Shown here: in pieces, positions 10,065-20,798 of the stretch
Numbering within the stretch: the first letter of the stretch is position 1
Layout of the letters: every line of letters begins with the position of its first letter
Assembly (NCBI GenBank): GCA_947311845.1
Contig: CAMZMU010000080.1
Coordinates: forward strand, 17,297,341 to 17,361,340
From: Poa pratensis
Taxonomy: Eukaryota; Streptophyta; Magnoliopsida; Poales; Poaceae
Direction of reading: 5' to 3'
DNA: 64,000 nt
Translations under genes and position numbers: made by a program
Notes under the pieces: model-generated
Database searches by the model: none
What the model saw: only the letters and a program-made list of their open reading frames with translations
What the model was told of the DNA's origin: nothing

Positions 10065-10260
10065 ACATTTTTCCTGTATAGCAGCTGATGGCGTAGACAC
10101 TTTATTGATCTGTGAATGAAAAGCACATTCCCTTGCACATGTGTCACTTGCTACAGTGGGAATAGTACTCCGTAGGCGACACTGAACAATCAAAAACCTA
10201 TTATTGTAGTTGGTGTGTGAAAGTTGCAAGAGACCATATTATATGAGTTGTTACGTCAAA
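10065..10260 (+). repeat. Upstream region of the second P450 copy
   Basis: 'ttcctgtatagcag' through 'gcgacactgaacaatcaaaa' is similar to 7485-7590. It precedes the TATA box of the truncated P450 copy. Confidence 0.45.
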
Positions 10261-10289
10261 ATCTAAGGCTGAACTGCGCCGGACGAGAC

Positions 10290-10297
10290 ATATAAAG
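10290..10297 (+). promoter_or_regulatory. TATA box of the truncated P450 copy
   Basis: ATATAAAG follows 'ctgaactgcgccggacgagac', which is homologous to 'ctgagctgcgccgggcgagac' at 4276-4297 upstream of the first P450. In the first copy the bases after this block differ (gtgacactta), so its TATA box appears lost. Confidence 0.6.
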
Positions 10298-10348
10298 GCG
10301 GGAGAGTTTCACGCTCTCTCAGGATCGGGGCACTGTAGAGTACTGTTC

Positions 10349-10498
10349 ATGCACTCGTTCGACTGGGAGTTGCCGGCCGGCCAGACGCCGGATAAGTTGA
10401 ACATGGAGGAGGCCTTCTCCCTGCTGCTGCAGCGGGCCGTGCCGTTGATGGCTCACCCCGTGCCTAGGTTGCTCCCGTCGGTATACAAGATTGCTTAG
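10349..10498 (+). pseudogene. Truncated second copy of the F3'H-like P450 (last 50 codons)
   Basis: The reading [18 protein letters not shown] through [13 protein letters not shown] and a stop is nearly identical to the last part of exon 2 at 6234-6381. Immediately upstream is 5'-leader-like sequence rather than more coding sequence, so about 1.9 kb from the leader to exon 2 is missing. The last 50 codons carry no heme-binding or I-helix residues, so this cannot encode a P450. The 3' flank is also shared (6490-6600 with 10575-10685), which supports tandem duplication rather than retrocopying. Confidence 0.85.
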
Positions 10499-10689
10499 AA
10501 GCTGCTAAGAATTGATTGGCGCGCTTCGCTCCGCCGGTGATTGTTGATGATGTATGGAGGACAAGCTGCGATTTTACCGTGTACTTATTATTGATTGGTT
10601 ATCTCACTGTTTGACCTGAATTAGTTAACAATGTAAGTTTTTTCTGAGAAGCTCGATAAGAAAGAATAACATGGAAGATAACTATTGCG

Positions 10690-12219
10690 TGATATGCTTT
10701 GTGAACGAAGGTGACTATTTCATGTCCTCCAAGCTGATGGAGTGATGATGGTGGATGCGCATCAAACCCATGGACCATGGTATCCAATCTCTCTACATGG
10801 TTTCCAGCTACAGTAGTGAGAGATGACCTGGTATACACACTAGAAGAAGCAGGGAAAGAACTTTGTTCTGTAATCAAGAAATATTCAACAGTAATTGCTA
10901 CCGACGGAAGCAACCACCATGCTGTTGAAGAAAGGGTTGCGGAAATAAAAGGCCAAGTCGAGGTATTGTTAACCCAATAGTCTTGTGCAAAATAGAGAAT
11001 TGTCTATTTGACCTATATATGTAATTACAAGAATAACTGCAGCTATGAATAATTTTTTGAATATGGTCATCTTAATGCTGTAATATTTTTCATTTCCAAT
11101 TTCCAGATTTCAAAGTAATGGTAGCAGAATAAGATACTGGGTAGAGGATTGCAAAGGTAAAGTCGTGCAGTTCCAATCATTCGGCATTTTCTGCCATTGG
11201 ACTGCATGATTTAAAATCTGGTGTGACGTTAATATCAGGTCAGTGCTCAAATATATAGTAACTGAGATGAAGGACAAGAATCTAAGGATTGAAGATGCCC
11301 TGCGTGCAACCATGGTATCACTACCCAGTCTACAATCATATATTGTTGAGGTATGTTGGCCTCTATTAATGACACTCTACTATTTCGTTACTATATTTTA
11401 GATTTCTCACAGGGCTACATTTTAGATTTCTAACAGAGCTGAGAGGATGGTGCTAAAGCCAGTAAGTGGAGTAAGAATAGGAGATCCAGATGCTTCGGTT
11501 CAAGGTTACACCTATATGTTAGTTGAGTTCTCGGTTTGTACAACATGAGCCTATATTTTTGTCTCCTTCCTTTCTTATTTTGCTTGTCAGTCTAGCTACC
11601 GTAGGACTAAGCCATCCGTCATCTTATAATGGTTATTTTGATTCCAGTCGGTAATGAAATAGGTACCACAATGAACCGATATGTGATAATGTATTTGATT
11701 GTTCTGGGTGCAGTTTCTTAAGAAGGTTAAGATTTATTTTCTAGCGAGCATTGCGTATTTGTGGAAAAAATACAAGTTTCCCCAAGACGTAGAGCGCAGG
11801 CTATCCCCCGCCACAGGCGCCCTTCATGGCCGTGACGACGGCAGCAAGCACCGTGGTCCGATGCAGCCGCACAGACTCTACCTGCTATATTGTTCAGTCA
11901 TTCATAAATTGCAATGTCTTGACGCTTATGTATTAATTGTTTCATTTTTTCTCACATTCTTATAAAATATTTTTAAATGGGAAACGGACCGTATATTCTG
12001 TGGAAAATGGTGGCTCGGCTTTTTATTTGAAATAAATTCTGAAAATATACATGCTTGATATGAAAAGATCCGCAAGTTGGTATGCATGTTTCTGCTCGGT
12101 CCTCAAACTTTGCAAATAATCTCATTAGGTAATTTATTTTTGGTGGGTTAAACTTGCATTAGCAAATTATTGTTAACTGATAGAAGTTAAATCGTGCGTT
12201 GCACGTGCAAACTTACTAG
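10690..12219 (+). mobile_element. Helitron-1, 3' end defined, 5' end not
   Basis: The 3' end has the Helitron layout: a short palindrome (cgtgcgttgcacg, 12193-12205), then CTAG at 12216-12219, then a host T. The host sequence after it (tgtaagaaacaacattcg) resembles 6843-6860 of the first block, while homology to the left of the element stops near 10685. I did not find a TC-type 5' terminus, so the left edge is approximate. The element carries chaperonin-like gene pieces. Confidence 0.6.
10777..11351 (+). pseudogene. Chaperonin-60-like gene fragments inside Helitron-1
   Basis: Segment one (to 10980) reads LEEAGKELCSVIKKYST then ATDGSNHH, and AVEERVAEIKGQVE, matching the region around the ATP-site loop of plastid Cpn60 (GDGST, then RVAQIK). 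Segment three (about 11240-11351) reads VTEMKDKNLRIEDALRAT, the Cpn60 'TELxxKxLRxEDAxxAT' block. A short possible exon lies between (11107-11155). The pieces are collinear with intron-like spacers, but stops and missing parts show it is not functional. Alpha or beta subtype cannot be decided. Capture by the Helitron is the simplest explanation. Confidence 0.6.
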
Positions 12220-13692
12220 TGTAAGAAACAACATTCGTTCAGTTGTCATAAATCAGAGGTCCCACATGAAAGAGACGAGGAAAAGCAATAACATCTTATA
12301 TCTACTAATTGGAGACTTTCTAGGAGACACCACGTTAATCCTGGAGGTTAAGAAACTTAGTCCATCCGATTAAGCGCATGATGTATTTGTCTCCGTTGGA
12401 TGAAACGCATTGAACGAGTCCTCCTGTCGCAGGGGCACGTGAGTCGTGCTCTCCCTGGTATCTTCCCGTTTCTATCGAAAAGATGAAAAGAAAAGAAAAA
12501 TCAAGCACGCAGCTTCTCCTGCTAGGTCTCGCGAGGAAAGGTTGATTATTTCGGTATTCATCTAATCCTCTGGCCTGCCACCGATTGATTTGGCCAACGC
12601 ATGGTGAAGAAGCAAGCTCTGCCTCCCCGCAGAACTCCGTCCTGTCAAATAAATTTTCCGGCTTCACGTCTCCATGGGAGCAACGTAAGTAGTTTAATAA
12701 GATGATGTCAGGAATTGATTCTCTCATGCAAGCAACATGATCGTCTCTTTTCCATCTGATCCATTTGCTGATTCGATCTGGTATAGTTGAGACCATGAAT
12801 TTTTCTTGGACGATGGAATTTAACCCTAGAATTTTGATTTGATGCAAAAGCATATTTTTTTCCGAATTATAATACTAGGGGCATGGACGTGCTGTATATT
12901 TCCACTGATCCTTTCTACCTACATGTGTTGATTCCAGTATTTTTTGGTCACTATATTTTAATTTTTGCAGAGCACCATGCTACACGTGTATACAAAGGAA
13001 AACAGAGTTAGTTTCTTTAGATTCTCTATGCACGAAGGATTAGTTAATACGTCAATAAGTTTCAGGCCACTTGAATGAGGTATGCGCTTCTTTTAATTAT
13101 ACTTTTTGTTAAATAGTCCAATAGAACATATGCATATATCTCTTAGGGATAAAATAATCCACGCTGTTAGAATTATTTTTCTGAGTTGCAGTGTAATCAA
13201 GCCACAGCTGAAATATTTTCTTTTTTCTCGGAGTGCAAACTGCAAATCTGTACACCATGGACTGTTGGTACATTTGACCGTGCTAGGTACCACAAACATC
13301 CGTACACAAGCCAGTGCAATGTTTTTGACGAAATAGGCCGTAGCCTCGCTATATAAATATAGCAAACACCCGATACAACCAACAGACTTACAATGCTGGG
13401 GCAGCAGCAAAAAAATATTTTCTAAGTTCAAAAAATTTCACATGTACTTGAAGAAACCATATTTAAAAATTTCATACGATTTAAAGAAAGCATATTTGAA
13501 AGGGAAATCTCTGTTGCATTTTGATGGAGAAATATTTTCACTGTTGAAAATAGTTTTCCAGTGCAAGATACATGTAAGTTTTTTCCCAGCATGGATTCAT
13601 TATCTGGCCACGATGTTCAGCAGACTGGATGACGCCATGAGGCGAGGGATACGAGATTAGCTCACGGCTCAAATCTTCTCAGTTTTGCGTTC

Positions 13693-13710
13693 AACAAAGA
13701 TGGTCGATGG
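13693..13710 (+). repeat. SINE target-site duplication, left copy
   Basis: AACAAAGATGGTCGATGG is repeated exactly at 14037-14054. Confidence 0.85.
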
Positions 13711-14036
13711 GAGGACTGAGCTCTAGCTCAGTGGCTCGGTGAGGCAGTGGCCTCCCGCCCCACCCGAGGTCGACTCCCGAAGGGAGCGATTTTCCAGGCG
13801 CCTCACCCGCGGGCACTGTTCACTAGGGATAGTATAATATTCTTTGCTGGCCTCTCTCAGCACGTGTTCGAGCCACAGCGATAGGAGTCACAAAACGCGT
13901 GGGGTTTATATAGATCTGTAGGTCTTAGCTTGCACACTAGGGCGTGTGTGGTGTTGTGTGCGTGCGTGTGGTGTGAGTTGGTGTGTTAAGTTCAGATACT
14001 ACAGCTGTACCAATCCAGAGGCATCAAAAAAAAAAA
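13711..14036 (+). mobile_element. SINE (tRNA-derived) nested in Helitron-2
   Basis: The head has pol III promoter boxes: an A-box-like tagctcagtggctc (about 13726-13739) and a B-box-like gaggtcgactccc (about 13766-13778). The element ends in a run of about 13 A. An exact 18-bp target duplication flanks it, although the last A residues of the tail blur the right edge. The structure is that of a grass SINE. It split a captured exon-like sequence inside the Helitron. Confidence 0.85.
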
Positions 14037-14054
14037 AACAAAGATGGTCGATGG
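14037..14054 (+). repeat. SINE target-site duplication, right copy
   Basis: This is the exact 18-bp match to 13693-13710. Confidence 0.85.
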
Positions 14055-15429
14055 CTGATGCATCGGACCAGAAGATGACAACACTTTCAACTGTTCATAG
14101 AGATATAAAACTATCTGGCAACGAAAGAGGTGGATACTTGGATTGGCAGGTACAAGTAAAGCAATTTTTTGTTCTTTTCCATCCCTGTTTGCAAAATCTT
14201 GATATGATTTTGTGTTGCTATGCACTAGAACTAGCCAGCTGCGTATGTCCACCTCTTTTTGTCCATTCATTTTCAGTATTGTACTGTCCATTTCATTGTG
14301 TCGATTTGTTATACTAGGACATGAAAACAAAAGTGACGAGGGAGTATTGTAGTCACAAATTTGATACTTCACTTTAGTTCTTTTCCTCCTCGATTTTTCT
14401 TAGTATCAAATTGTTTGTGCTATTTTCATATATGTGATTACCTAAAAGCTTCTGTCACAACGGACAAAACATATTTCTGACAAAAAATTATATGGAGTAT
14501 ATTGAATAGTTCCAGTGTGCTGAATGAATGAGGGCTAAGTAACCTTTTTTTGCCCATTGTATATCATACTAATCCATGCATATAAGTTAGAATTATTTTT
14601 GAAACAACTCACTCCATATCGATCAAGGTAGTTAATATAAAATGTTCTTGATATTTTAATTGAATTTACTTGATACTCGAGATAAATATCTTCATCATAT
14701 TATTAGTATAAAATGTTTTCTCATTCCTTATACTCGATGATCCATACATTCGTGCCATAGGGGACAAATATAATTTCCAACATACAAAGGAACTATAAAA
14801 CTGAGATTCTAATGCGGTTAATGCAAGCACATTTGTGGGTTCACGACACATAATTATTTTCTCCATCAAGGGTTAAGTAATTTGTTGCATGTAATATAAG
14901 TATATATATTTCAGGGTTCATAATTAACTTAGTGTGTACTCAAGGTGCCGGGAGTTTATCACTTCATTGTTTTTCTAGTTTTACGAATGATGTTATTTAT
15001 TTTGAATGGAGAATTATTCTTTTTCTGTTAGATAATTTTTGCACCAGAATATGTAGTTTTCATCCATTTAAGTTTTGGAAAGTTAATCCGCACATTATTG
15101 TGTATCCTACTTTTTGAATTAAGTCGGTATAAGTATGTCATTATAATTTGTAGTTGATATAAATAAATATGTACAAATAACAAAATTTATGGAGTTGCAA
15201 TGTTTCCATATTTTAGTACTTCAAAGGTAATTTAAAACATGCATTAATGTTGTAATTTGAAATATTTGTTCATGTTCTATAGGTTAATGATTTTCTACCT
15301 AATCAGTTTCCATTTGATAGTTAAATTTCTGCATAACTTTTGAGTCCTTAGTGCTTCTTACACAATTATATTAAACATAGACTTAAAATCTATCCATAGT
15401 CCCGTGCGTATGCATGGGTTGACGACTAG

Positions 15430-15880
15430 TTTAGAAAATTCATAATCACACCCTGTACATTGTTATCTTAACTTATTTACAGAAAGCGATAAAATTCTTA
15501 TTTTCCATTTGGCTAACCATCGCAGTTTTCTTATTGAAATTTATTTTGCTCTCTGAAGGCTCAGCTTCACTCCAGTGAAAATTCAATCCAATTCTGACAA
15601 TGAGATGACACACGTGACCAAGATAAAGAAGGGCCAAATTTTCTATGGAGAAGGATAGGAATTCTTGAGACTTCTGAGAAAGATAGAAAATCTAGATTTA
15701 CATAGCAAGCCCCACATTGCCAAAGGCGCAGGGTTTTGTTTTGTCAAATCACCCGCTCTCCACTTGCAATGCCCTATGTTTTTGTCAATTTTCTCAATAC
15801 ATTGTGAGAGAGCTAGCCGAGGTAGAAAGTTGGAAATGAGGACAATGATTAAACTAATCGCAACTTTGAATTCTTCTCTC
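15430..15880 (+). repeat. Second copy of the 6905-7260 segment
   Basis: Shared runs include 'ttttccatttgg', 'cacgtgaccaagataaagaagggc' and 'gggttttgttttgtcaaatcacccgct'. The order matches the first block. Confidence 0.75.
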
Positions 15881-15892
15881 AACTCCTTTGTA

Positions 15893-15935
15893 CGTTGAAA
15901 TAGCATGGGTTAGGACTAGAGTTGATAAATTTGTT
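15893..15935 (+). pseudogene. Scrap of a second MATE last exon
   Basis: 'gttgaaatagcatgggttaggactagagtt' matches the start of the MATE last exon at 9871-9906 ('ggccgaaatagcctgggctagtactagagtt'). It lies after the duplicated non-coding block, so the second block keeps the P450-then-MATE order. Confidence 0.6.
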
Positions 15936-15957
15936 GGCCGCATAACATTGCGTTGAA

Positions 15958-16140
15958 TGTCACCGGTTCTGATTATACCACCACTGTAAAACTTACAGAT
16001 TGCAAGGTTTTGGGTAGGAACCGCACAATCTAACTTGTCTGGCTTTGTCCGTTATATATTAACAATTAGGGTTACGAAAATACAATACATACAACGTTTG
16101 GTTAGGATTAATCTAGGATAAAGTACAACATATTCTAACA
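15958..16140 (-). repeat. Short LTR of a minus-strand copia remnant (copia-Z)
   Basis: On the minus strand it runs from TGTTAGAATATGTTG to CCGGTGACA, 183 bp, preceded by the polypurine-like 'acatggggcggg'. That is the common 3' LTR layout of small plant copia elements. The other LTR is missing. Confidence 0.5.
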
Positions 16141-16149
16141 CCCGCCCCA

Positions 16150-17600
16150 TGTTAAGTAGGGTAGGATTGCGTTGACAACCTTCAAACAATGTCAATGCAC
16201 ATGGCTTCCAGAAAATATCGGCAAGTTGATCATTAGAGGAGATAAAGTTGATCTGAAAAAGCTTGCGAGAAACACCTTCTTGTAAAAATTGATAGCCAAC
16301 TTCAATGCGTTTAGTATGAGCATGGAAGAAAGATCTGATGAAAACGGTGTTCCTTCAATGTTGTCACACTAAAAGATTGAGGACTATCTTGATAGATGTG
16401 TAGCCCTTGTAGCAAAGACACTAACCAAATGAGTTCAGTTGTAGGCTTAGCAAGTTCCTTATATTCTGATTATGTGCTTAAGCGAGACACAATGGCTTGT
16501 GTGTGAGCACTTTATACAATCAACCAAAAAAATATGGTGCATACCCCCACTTATTGGGATCATCAAACCTGCCTGCCCAGTCGGCATCATAGTAGGCAGA
16601 ATTAGAACAATCTGTCAAAGAAGGTCGTATATGAAGTTCAAGTGAAGCTCTATGTTGAACATACATACGTTTGACAACAAACCGGTGAGGATTCTAAGCT
16701 GACTGCATAAATTTATGCACCTTGTTAACCACAACAAACATATTAGGCTTGGTAACAATATGAAAATAGAGACCACCAACAATACTGCGATACCAGGTGG
16801 TATTCGAGGGGTCCATAAAAGCTCCAAACAATGAGATATTATCTGTAGCGGTCATAGGTGTTAAGGAGAGTTTGCACTTGAGCATACAAGCACACCAAAG
16901 AAGAACTTGTACATACTTTCGTTGTGTCAAGGATATCCCACAAGAATGATGTGAAACCTCAAGTCTAAGGAATTAGTGCAAAGTACCTAAACTCTTGGTA
17001 GCAAATGCAGAGCAAAGACACTAAACCAAATCATCAGTAGCCTAAACCAAAGAACTAACAAAAATAATATGATCCACATAAACTAGCAAATAAATGGTGA
17101 TGACACCAAGACGATGTAGCAAAAAGAGAGGTGTCTTCATAGTCAAAACCATAGAGTTGCTCAAACCTATTTTCCACAAGACGAGCCTTATAGTGCTCAG
17201 TAGTTTCCACCAGCATAACGTTTAACCTTCAGCACTCATTTAAAATTCAATAGTGTTGATGCCCGATTGAGGAGGAACAATGTGCCAAGTTTCATTTTCT
17301 CACAAGTGCAGCAAATTCTAACTTCATGGCCTCTCTCTAATGCGGAATACACGAAGGCAACAAATAAATGAGCAGGTTCAGGTGTTGGATCAACCATGAC
17401 ATTATCAACAGTAGTAAGACGCCATGATATGGTGTCGCCGGTGCACATTTCGGAGCCTTGCTATATGCCCTGTATTTCTGAGAGTAAAATGGATAGAAGT
17501 CGGGCTCACGTGATGGTGAGAGCGGCTCGGGAGTGATAGGGGAGACAATCACGGATGTATTCTGTTGGGCCACGACAGAATTTCGTGGTGTCATAGAAGA
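16150..17600 (-). pseudogene. Copia-Z reverse transcriptase / RNase H remnant
   Basis: Read on the minus strand there is an RT start (DPTPEPAHLFVAFVYSALE, about 17330-17400) and the RT catalytic region as YVDHI instead of YVDD (about 17070). Then come LTQRKYVQVLL, TTWYRSIVGGLYF and NKVHKFMQSA (16690-16930), and RNase H-like sequence down to about 16250. Several stops and frame changes are present. The 5' part is cut at 17638, where copia-A is inserted. Confidence 0.8.
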
Positions 17601-17637
17601 CGCGGCTGGCGAGGCGAGACAGGCTCAACAGGCTATC

Positions 17638-19254
17638 TGTTGGAGATATGCCCTAGAGGCAATTCATAAAGATATTTTATTTGTCATATCTCAATTGTTC
17701 ATAATAAGTTTTGTACCATGCTATAACTGTATTAAGCGAAAACATTAATGCACGTGTGGTATGTAAACAACCAGGTCCCTAGTAGCCTCTTAACTAGTCC
17801 ATTGGGCAACCGATGATCAAGGTTTCCTGATCATGGACATTTATGTCAATTGACAATGGAGTCATGTCATTAGGTGAATGATGTCGTGGACACACACCCA
17901 AGATATGTAGAAACGTAGTGTTCATACCTTTGACCGTGAGATCATATTTAATCGCTGCTTCTGGAAGGTGCTTTGATTGCATCAAACGTCATGTCTTATT
18001 TAGCGTGACAATAAAAGTGTCCCTTTCGGGTATCCGAAGGAAGTGGCCGAGGCGAGTGATCAAGAGCAGGATTTGCCAATCCACATAGCAGGATAGATAC
18101 TCTGGACCCACTCGGTGAGATTTCATCAATAAGCTTGCAAGCATGTGACTAGGTCACGGGGATGTAATATCACAGACGAGTAAAGATAGAATTGTCAAGT
18201 GACGAGATCAAGCTCTGTAATTGTGATACCGGAGAACGAGTCTCGGACAGTTTAAGTATCGCTAGGCAAAAGGTTGAAACTGGACGTCTAAGGTTCAAAC
18301 GATAAATAAGACATTCATGGACGCACAGGGGCTATCACGGCAGTCCAGCCACCGCTGATAGTCATTGATCAGAGAACGTGTCTCGATCATGTCTGGAGTG
18401 ATCCCGAACCGTAGGGTGGCACACTTAAGGGTAGTCGACAGTTTTATAAAGATTGGATATTAGGAGAAACTTCAGGAGAACACCGGAAGTGTTCCGAGAC
18501 ATGTCCGATGATGATCGGAGGGCAACGGAATAAGTTTTGGAGCTCGAATAAATTAAATAATATGTATTTAATATTAATTAGTGTAATTAATGATTAAATA
18601 TATTTTTATTTATTTTATTTCGAATTTAAAAGGCATTTTCACCTAGATGGGCCTTAGAGGCCCATTAGGGAAAAAACCCCAAAAGGAAAAGGGGGGAGGG
18701 GCCGGCCGGCCTGGCTGGGCCGTATGGGGCCCACCAGGGCCGGCGCAGCCATGTGGGGTTTAGTCCCACATGGCTAAGCCACCGAGGGTGGCAGCCCTCC
18801 TCCTCCTTTATAGGGGTGCACCCTTGCCTAGAAATTCATCCCTTCTTCTTCTCTCCTACCTTGAGCGTGGTTCCGTTTCTGGAGCTGCGTACGAGGAGAG
18901 AAGTTTTCTCCACCATAAACACACCGCCGTGCTGCTGGGTCCAAGTCTTCACTTCCGCTGCTTCGCTGGATCTGGAGCCCGGAGGTCGTCGTCTACTCCG
19001 TACGTGTGTAGAGCTACGAGGTACTACACATGTGGCACTGTAAGTACGTCTTCTTCCTCTACACGACCTTGAGGTCGGCGTCGTCGGCTTCATCAACAAC
19101 GCTTGTGCGGGAGCGTAATCCCCGCTTTCGGTCTACAAGGGTATGTATATCGATCTCCTCCGTCATAGTATACCTGCATAGTAATAGATTCTGGCTAGTT
19201 TAAGGTTATCGTTGTTAAGATTTTTTATTTATTTTCTGCCTACGATTCCCTTCA
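17638..19254 (+). repeat. 5' LTR of copia-A
   Basis: It starts TGTTGGAGATATGCCCTAGAG, the well-known start of Triticeae-type copia LTRs, and ends CCCTTCA. A primer-binding site, TGGTATCAGAGCC, begins at 19256. Length is about 1617 bp, with a TATA-like tttatag at 18808-18814. Confidence 0.8.
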
Positions 19255-19255
19255 G

Positions 19256-19268
19256 TGGTATCAGAGCC
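19256..19268 (+). other. Primer-binding site of copia-A
   Basis: TGGTATCAGAGCC is complementary to the 3' end of initiator Met-tRNA and lies one base after the LTR. Confidence 0.8.
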
Positions 19269-20297
19269 GATCTATGCGTAGATATAGCTGTGCGGTTTTT
19301 AGAACTCATGTTTATGAGGGCATCGTTCTAATAGTTGTTACCCTCTCGCGTGCACTTGCTTTTGCTGTCGGCATTGAGTTGATGAAGCGGCCCGGACCGA
19401 CTTTACGCGTACGCTTACGCGAGACTGGTTCCACACCTGACATACGGCTTGTACCGTATTTGTGGCTGGCGGGTGTCTGTCTCTCTCTCAATAGATGGCC
19501 TTTGCATTTTCAATGGAGGGCCCGAAAGGGATAAAAAACATACAACTGTCGGATCGTTGTTGTGGTTATAGGTTCGTAGGTATGAAATGGTTCTATTTAC
19601 GAAAACCCCTAGAAGCCACGTAAAATATGCAAAAGATAAAGTAGAAAGCGTCTAACTTTATTTGCAGGGGCAATATGATATGGTCGAGGTAAGTTTAGTA
19701 AATTGTTTATAAACTGTGGGCGCAAAGGAGACCATCGGTGCAAGGACCATATCATGTCGCATTACATTTCATTTTTGATGTTATGTTATTGTGTGCATCT
19801 TATATTGTGTATATATATGATTATATATTAGTTACACGGCGGTAGTAATATAAGATGATCCCTCTAAAATACCATATAGTGTTCTCCCTTTAGCTTGCAC
19901 CACCGAAAGTTCTACGATACGAGGCAGGCCATGACGATCGGGTGTCAGACGTATCTGCGTTCGCATAACGTGGGTATAAGCCACGTTGCACAAGCAATAC
20001 GCTATAGGTTATTTTAACGAGCCTAGCATGTACATACATGGCCTCGGAACACAGTGGCCGAAAGGTTAAGCACGAGTCACATAGTTGTTGTGATTGACAT
20101 AAGCGATGTCTACTTTTGAAGTTGTGCTATCGGCCGTGACGATCAGGGGTAGTATAATGGATTAGGATCGTGTAATCACTAAAACGATGCGAGGGATGTT
20201 CGTTTTGAGTGGGAGTTCTGATAGTTTTATTTTATTAAAACTTGAACCCATATTTTATTATGAACAAGGTCTTATGTTTTTGCAAATTCCATTGTAG
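19269..20297 (+). other. Copia-A untranslated leader
   Basis: This is about 1 kb of non-coding internal sequence between the PBS and gag. No ORF with family resemblance was seen. Confidence 0.5.
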
Positions 20298-20798
20298 ATG
20301 TCTCGCCCCACCTTTAACCTAGGCCTGTTCCTTGAGAAAGAAAAGCTTAAGACCAATGGGTCAAACTTCATGTCCTGGTTCTGCAACCTGAGGATCCTCC
20401 TCAATTCCCACAAGGTGGCCTACGTTCTTGAGGCCGCCATAGGTGATCAGCCTGCAGACACCGGCTCCAAGGACGAGAAGAACGTCTATCAGTCGAAGGT
20501 GGAGATTTCCTCTTTTGTCTAGAGTGGCATGCTCTTTGCCATGGAGGCTGACCTGCAGAAGTATTTTGAGAAGAAGAGTGCTTATGAGATAATCACTGAA
20601 CTCATGATTGTTTTCTGCACCACAAGTCAAGGCTGAGAGGTATGAAGCTACCAAGCTGTTCTTCTCAGCCCAGATGGAAGAGTACGGCAACATAAGCGAG
20701 CACTTGGCCAAAATGTCTGGCTGCGTCCAGCTCCTGAGTAATCTGGGATATGGGATTCCAGACGAGCCGGTTATAGATAGGGTGTTGCTGTCGCTGCC
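20298..20798 (+). pseudogene. Copia-A gag, 5' part, interrupted by gypsy-B
   Basis: The ATG at 20298 opens MSRPTFNLGLFLEKEKLKTN then NFMSWFCNLRILL, the N-terminal gag (UBN2-type) domain of Ty1/copia elements. An in-frame stop lies at 20520 and a one-base frameshift near 20615, after which the domain continues (AERYEATKLFFSAQMEEYG and MSGCVQLLSNLGY). The reading is cut at 20799 by a new LTR. The rest of copia-A lies outside the window. Confidence 0.8.

Larger units (their letters stand above)
12301..15429 (+). mobile_element. Helitron-2, complete ends, 3129 bp
   Basis: The element starts TCTACTAATTGG and ends in the hairpin CCCGTGC-gta-tGCATGGG followed by GACGACTAG. It lies between host A (12300) and T (15430), as Helitrons do. 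Removing it joins 'acatcttata' to 'tttagaaaattc', which matches the uninterrupted 'gggaaacatatttagaaaattc' near 6905-6925 in the first block. No RepHel coding is visible, so it is non-autonomous. It carries a SINE at 13711-14036 and possible captured exons, none confidently identified. One such exon-like piece (about 14041-14148) ends at a GTACAAG donor. Confidence 0.8.

Noticed and set aside
10680..10780. A 5' terminus for Helitron-1
   Set aside because: No TC-type start next to a host A could be matched with the paralogous flank, so the left edge is left approximate.
11810..11880. 'atggccgtgacgacggcagc' as the start of a plastid-targeted gene
   Set aside because: Only about 20 codons look like a transit peptide, and no downstream coding follows.
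12335..12853. A minus-strand frame of 172 codons with HGDVKPENLF as a kinase catalytic loop
   Set aside because: No other kinase motif (DFG, APE, VAIK) is in order around it. The match is short and lies in a Helitron with mixed cargo.
13711..13790. A tRNA gene at the SINE head
   Set aside because: The A and B boxes are present but no cloverleaf with acceptor stem can be formed, and the A-tail and target duplication mark it as a SINE.
14041..14148. TVHRDIKLSGNERGG as a protein kinase catalytic loop in Helitron-2
   Set aside because: The residues after HRDIK do not fit the K-x-x-N pattern, and no neighbouring kinase subdomains are seen. It is left only as a possible captured exon of unknown origin.
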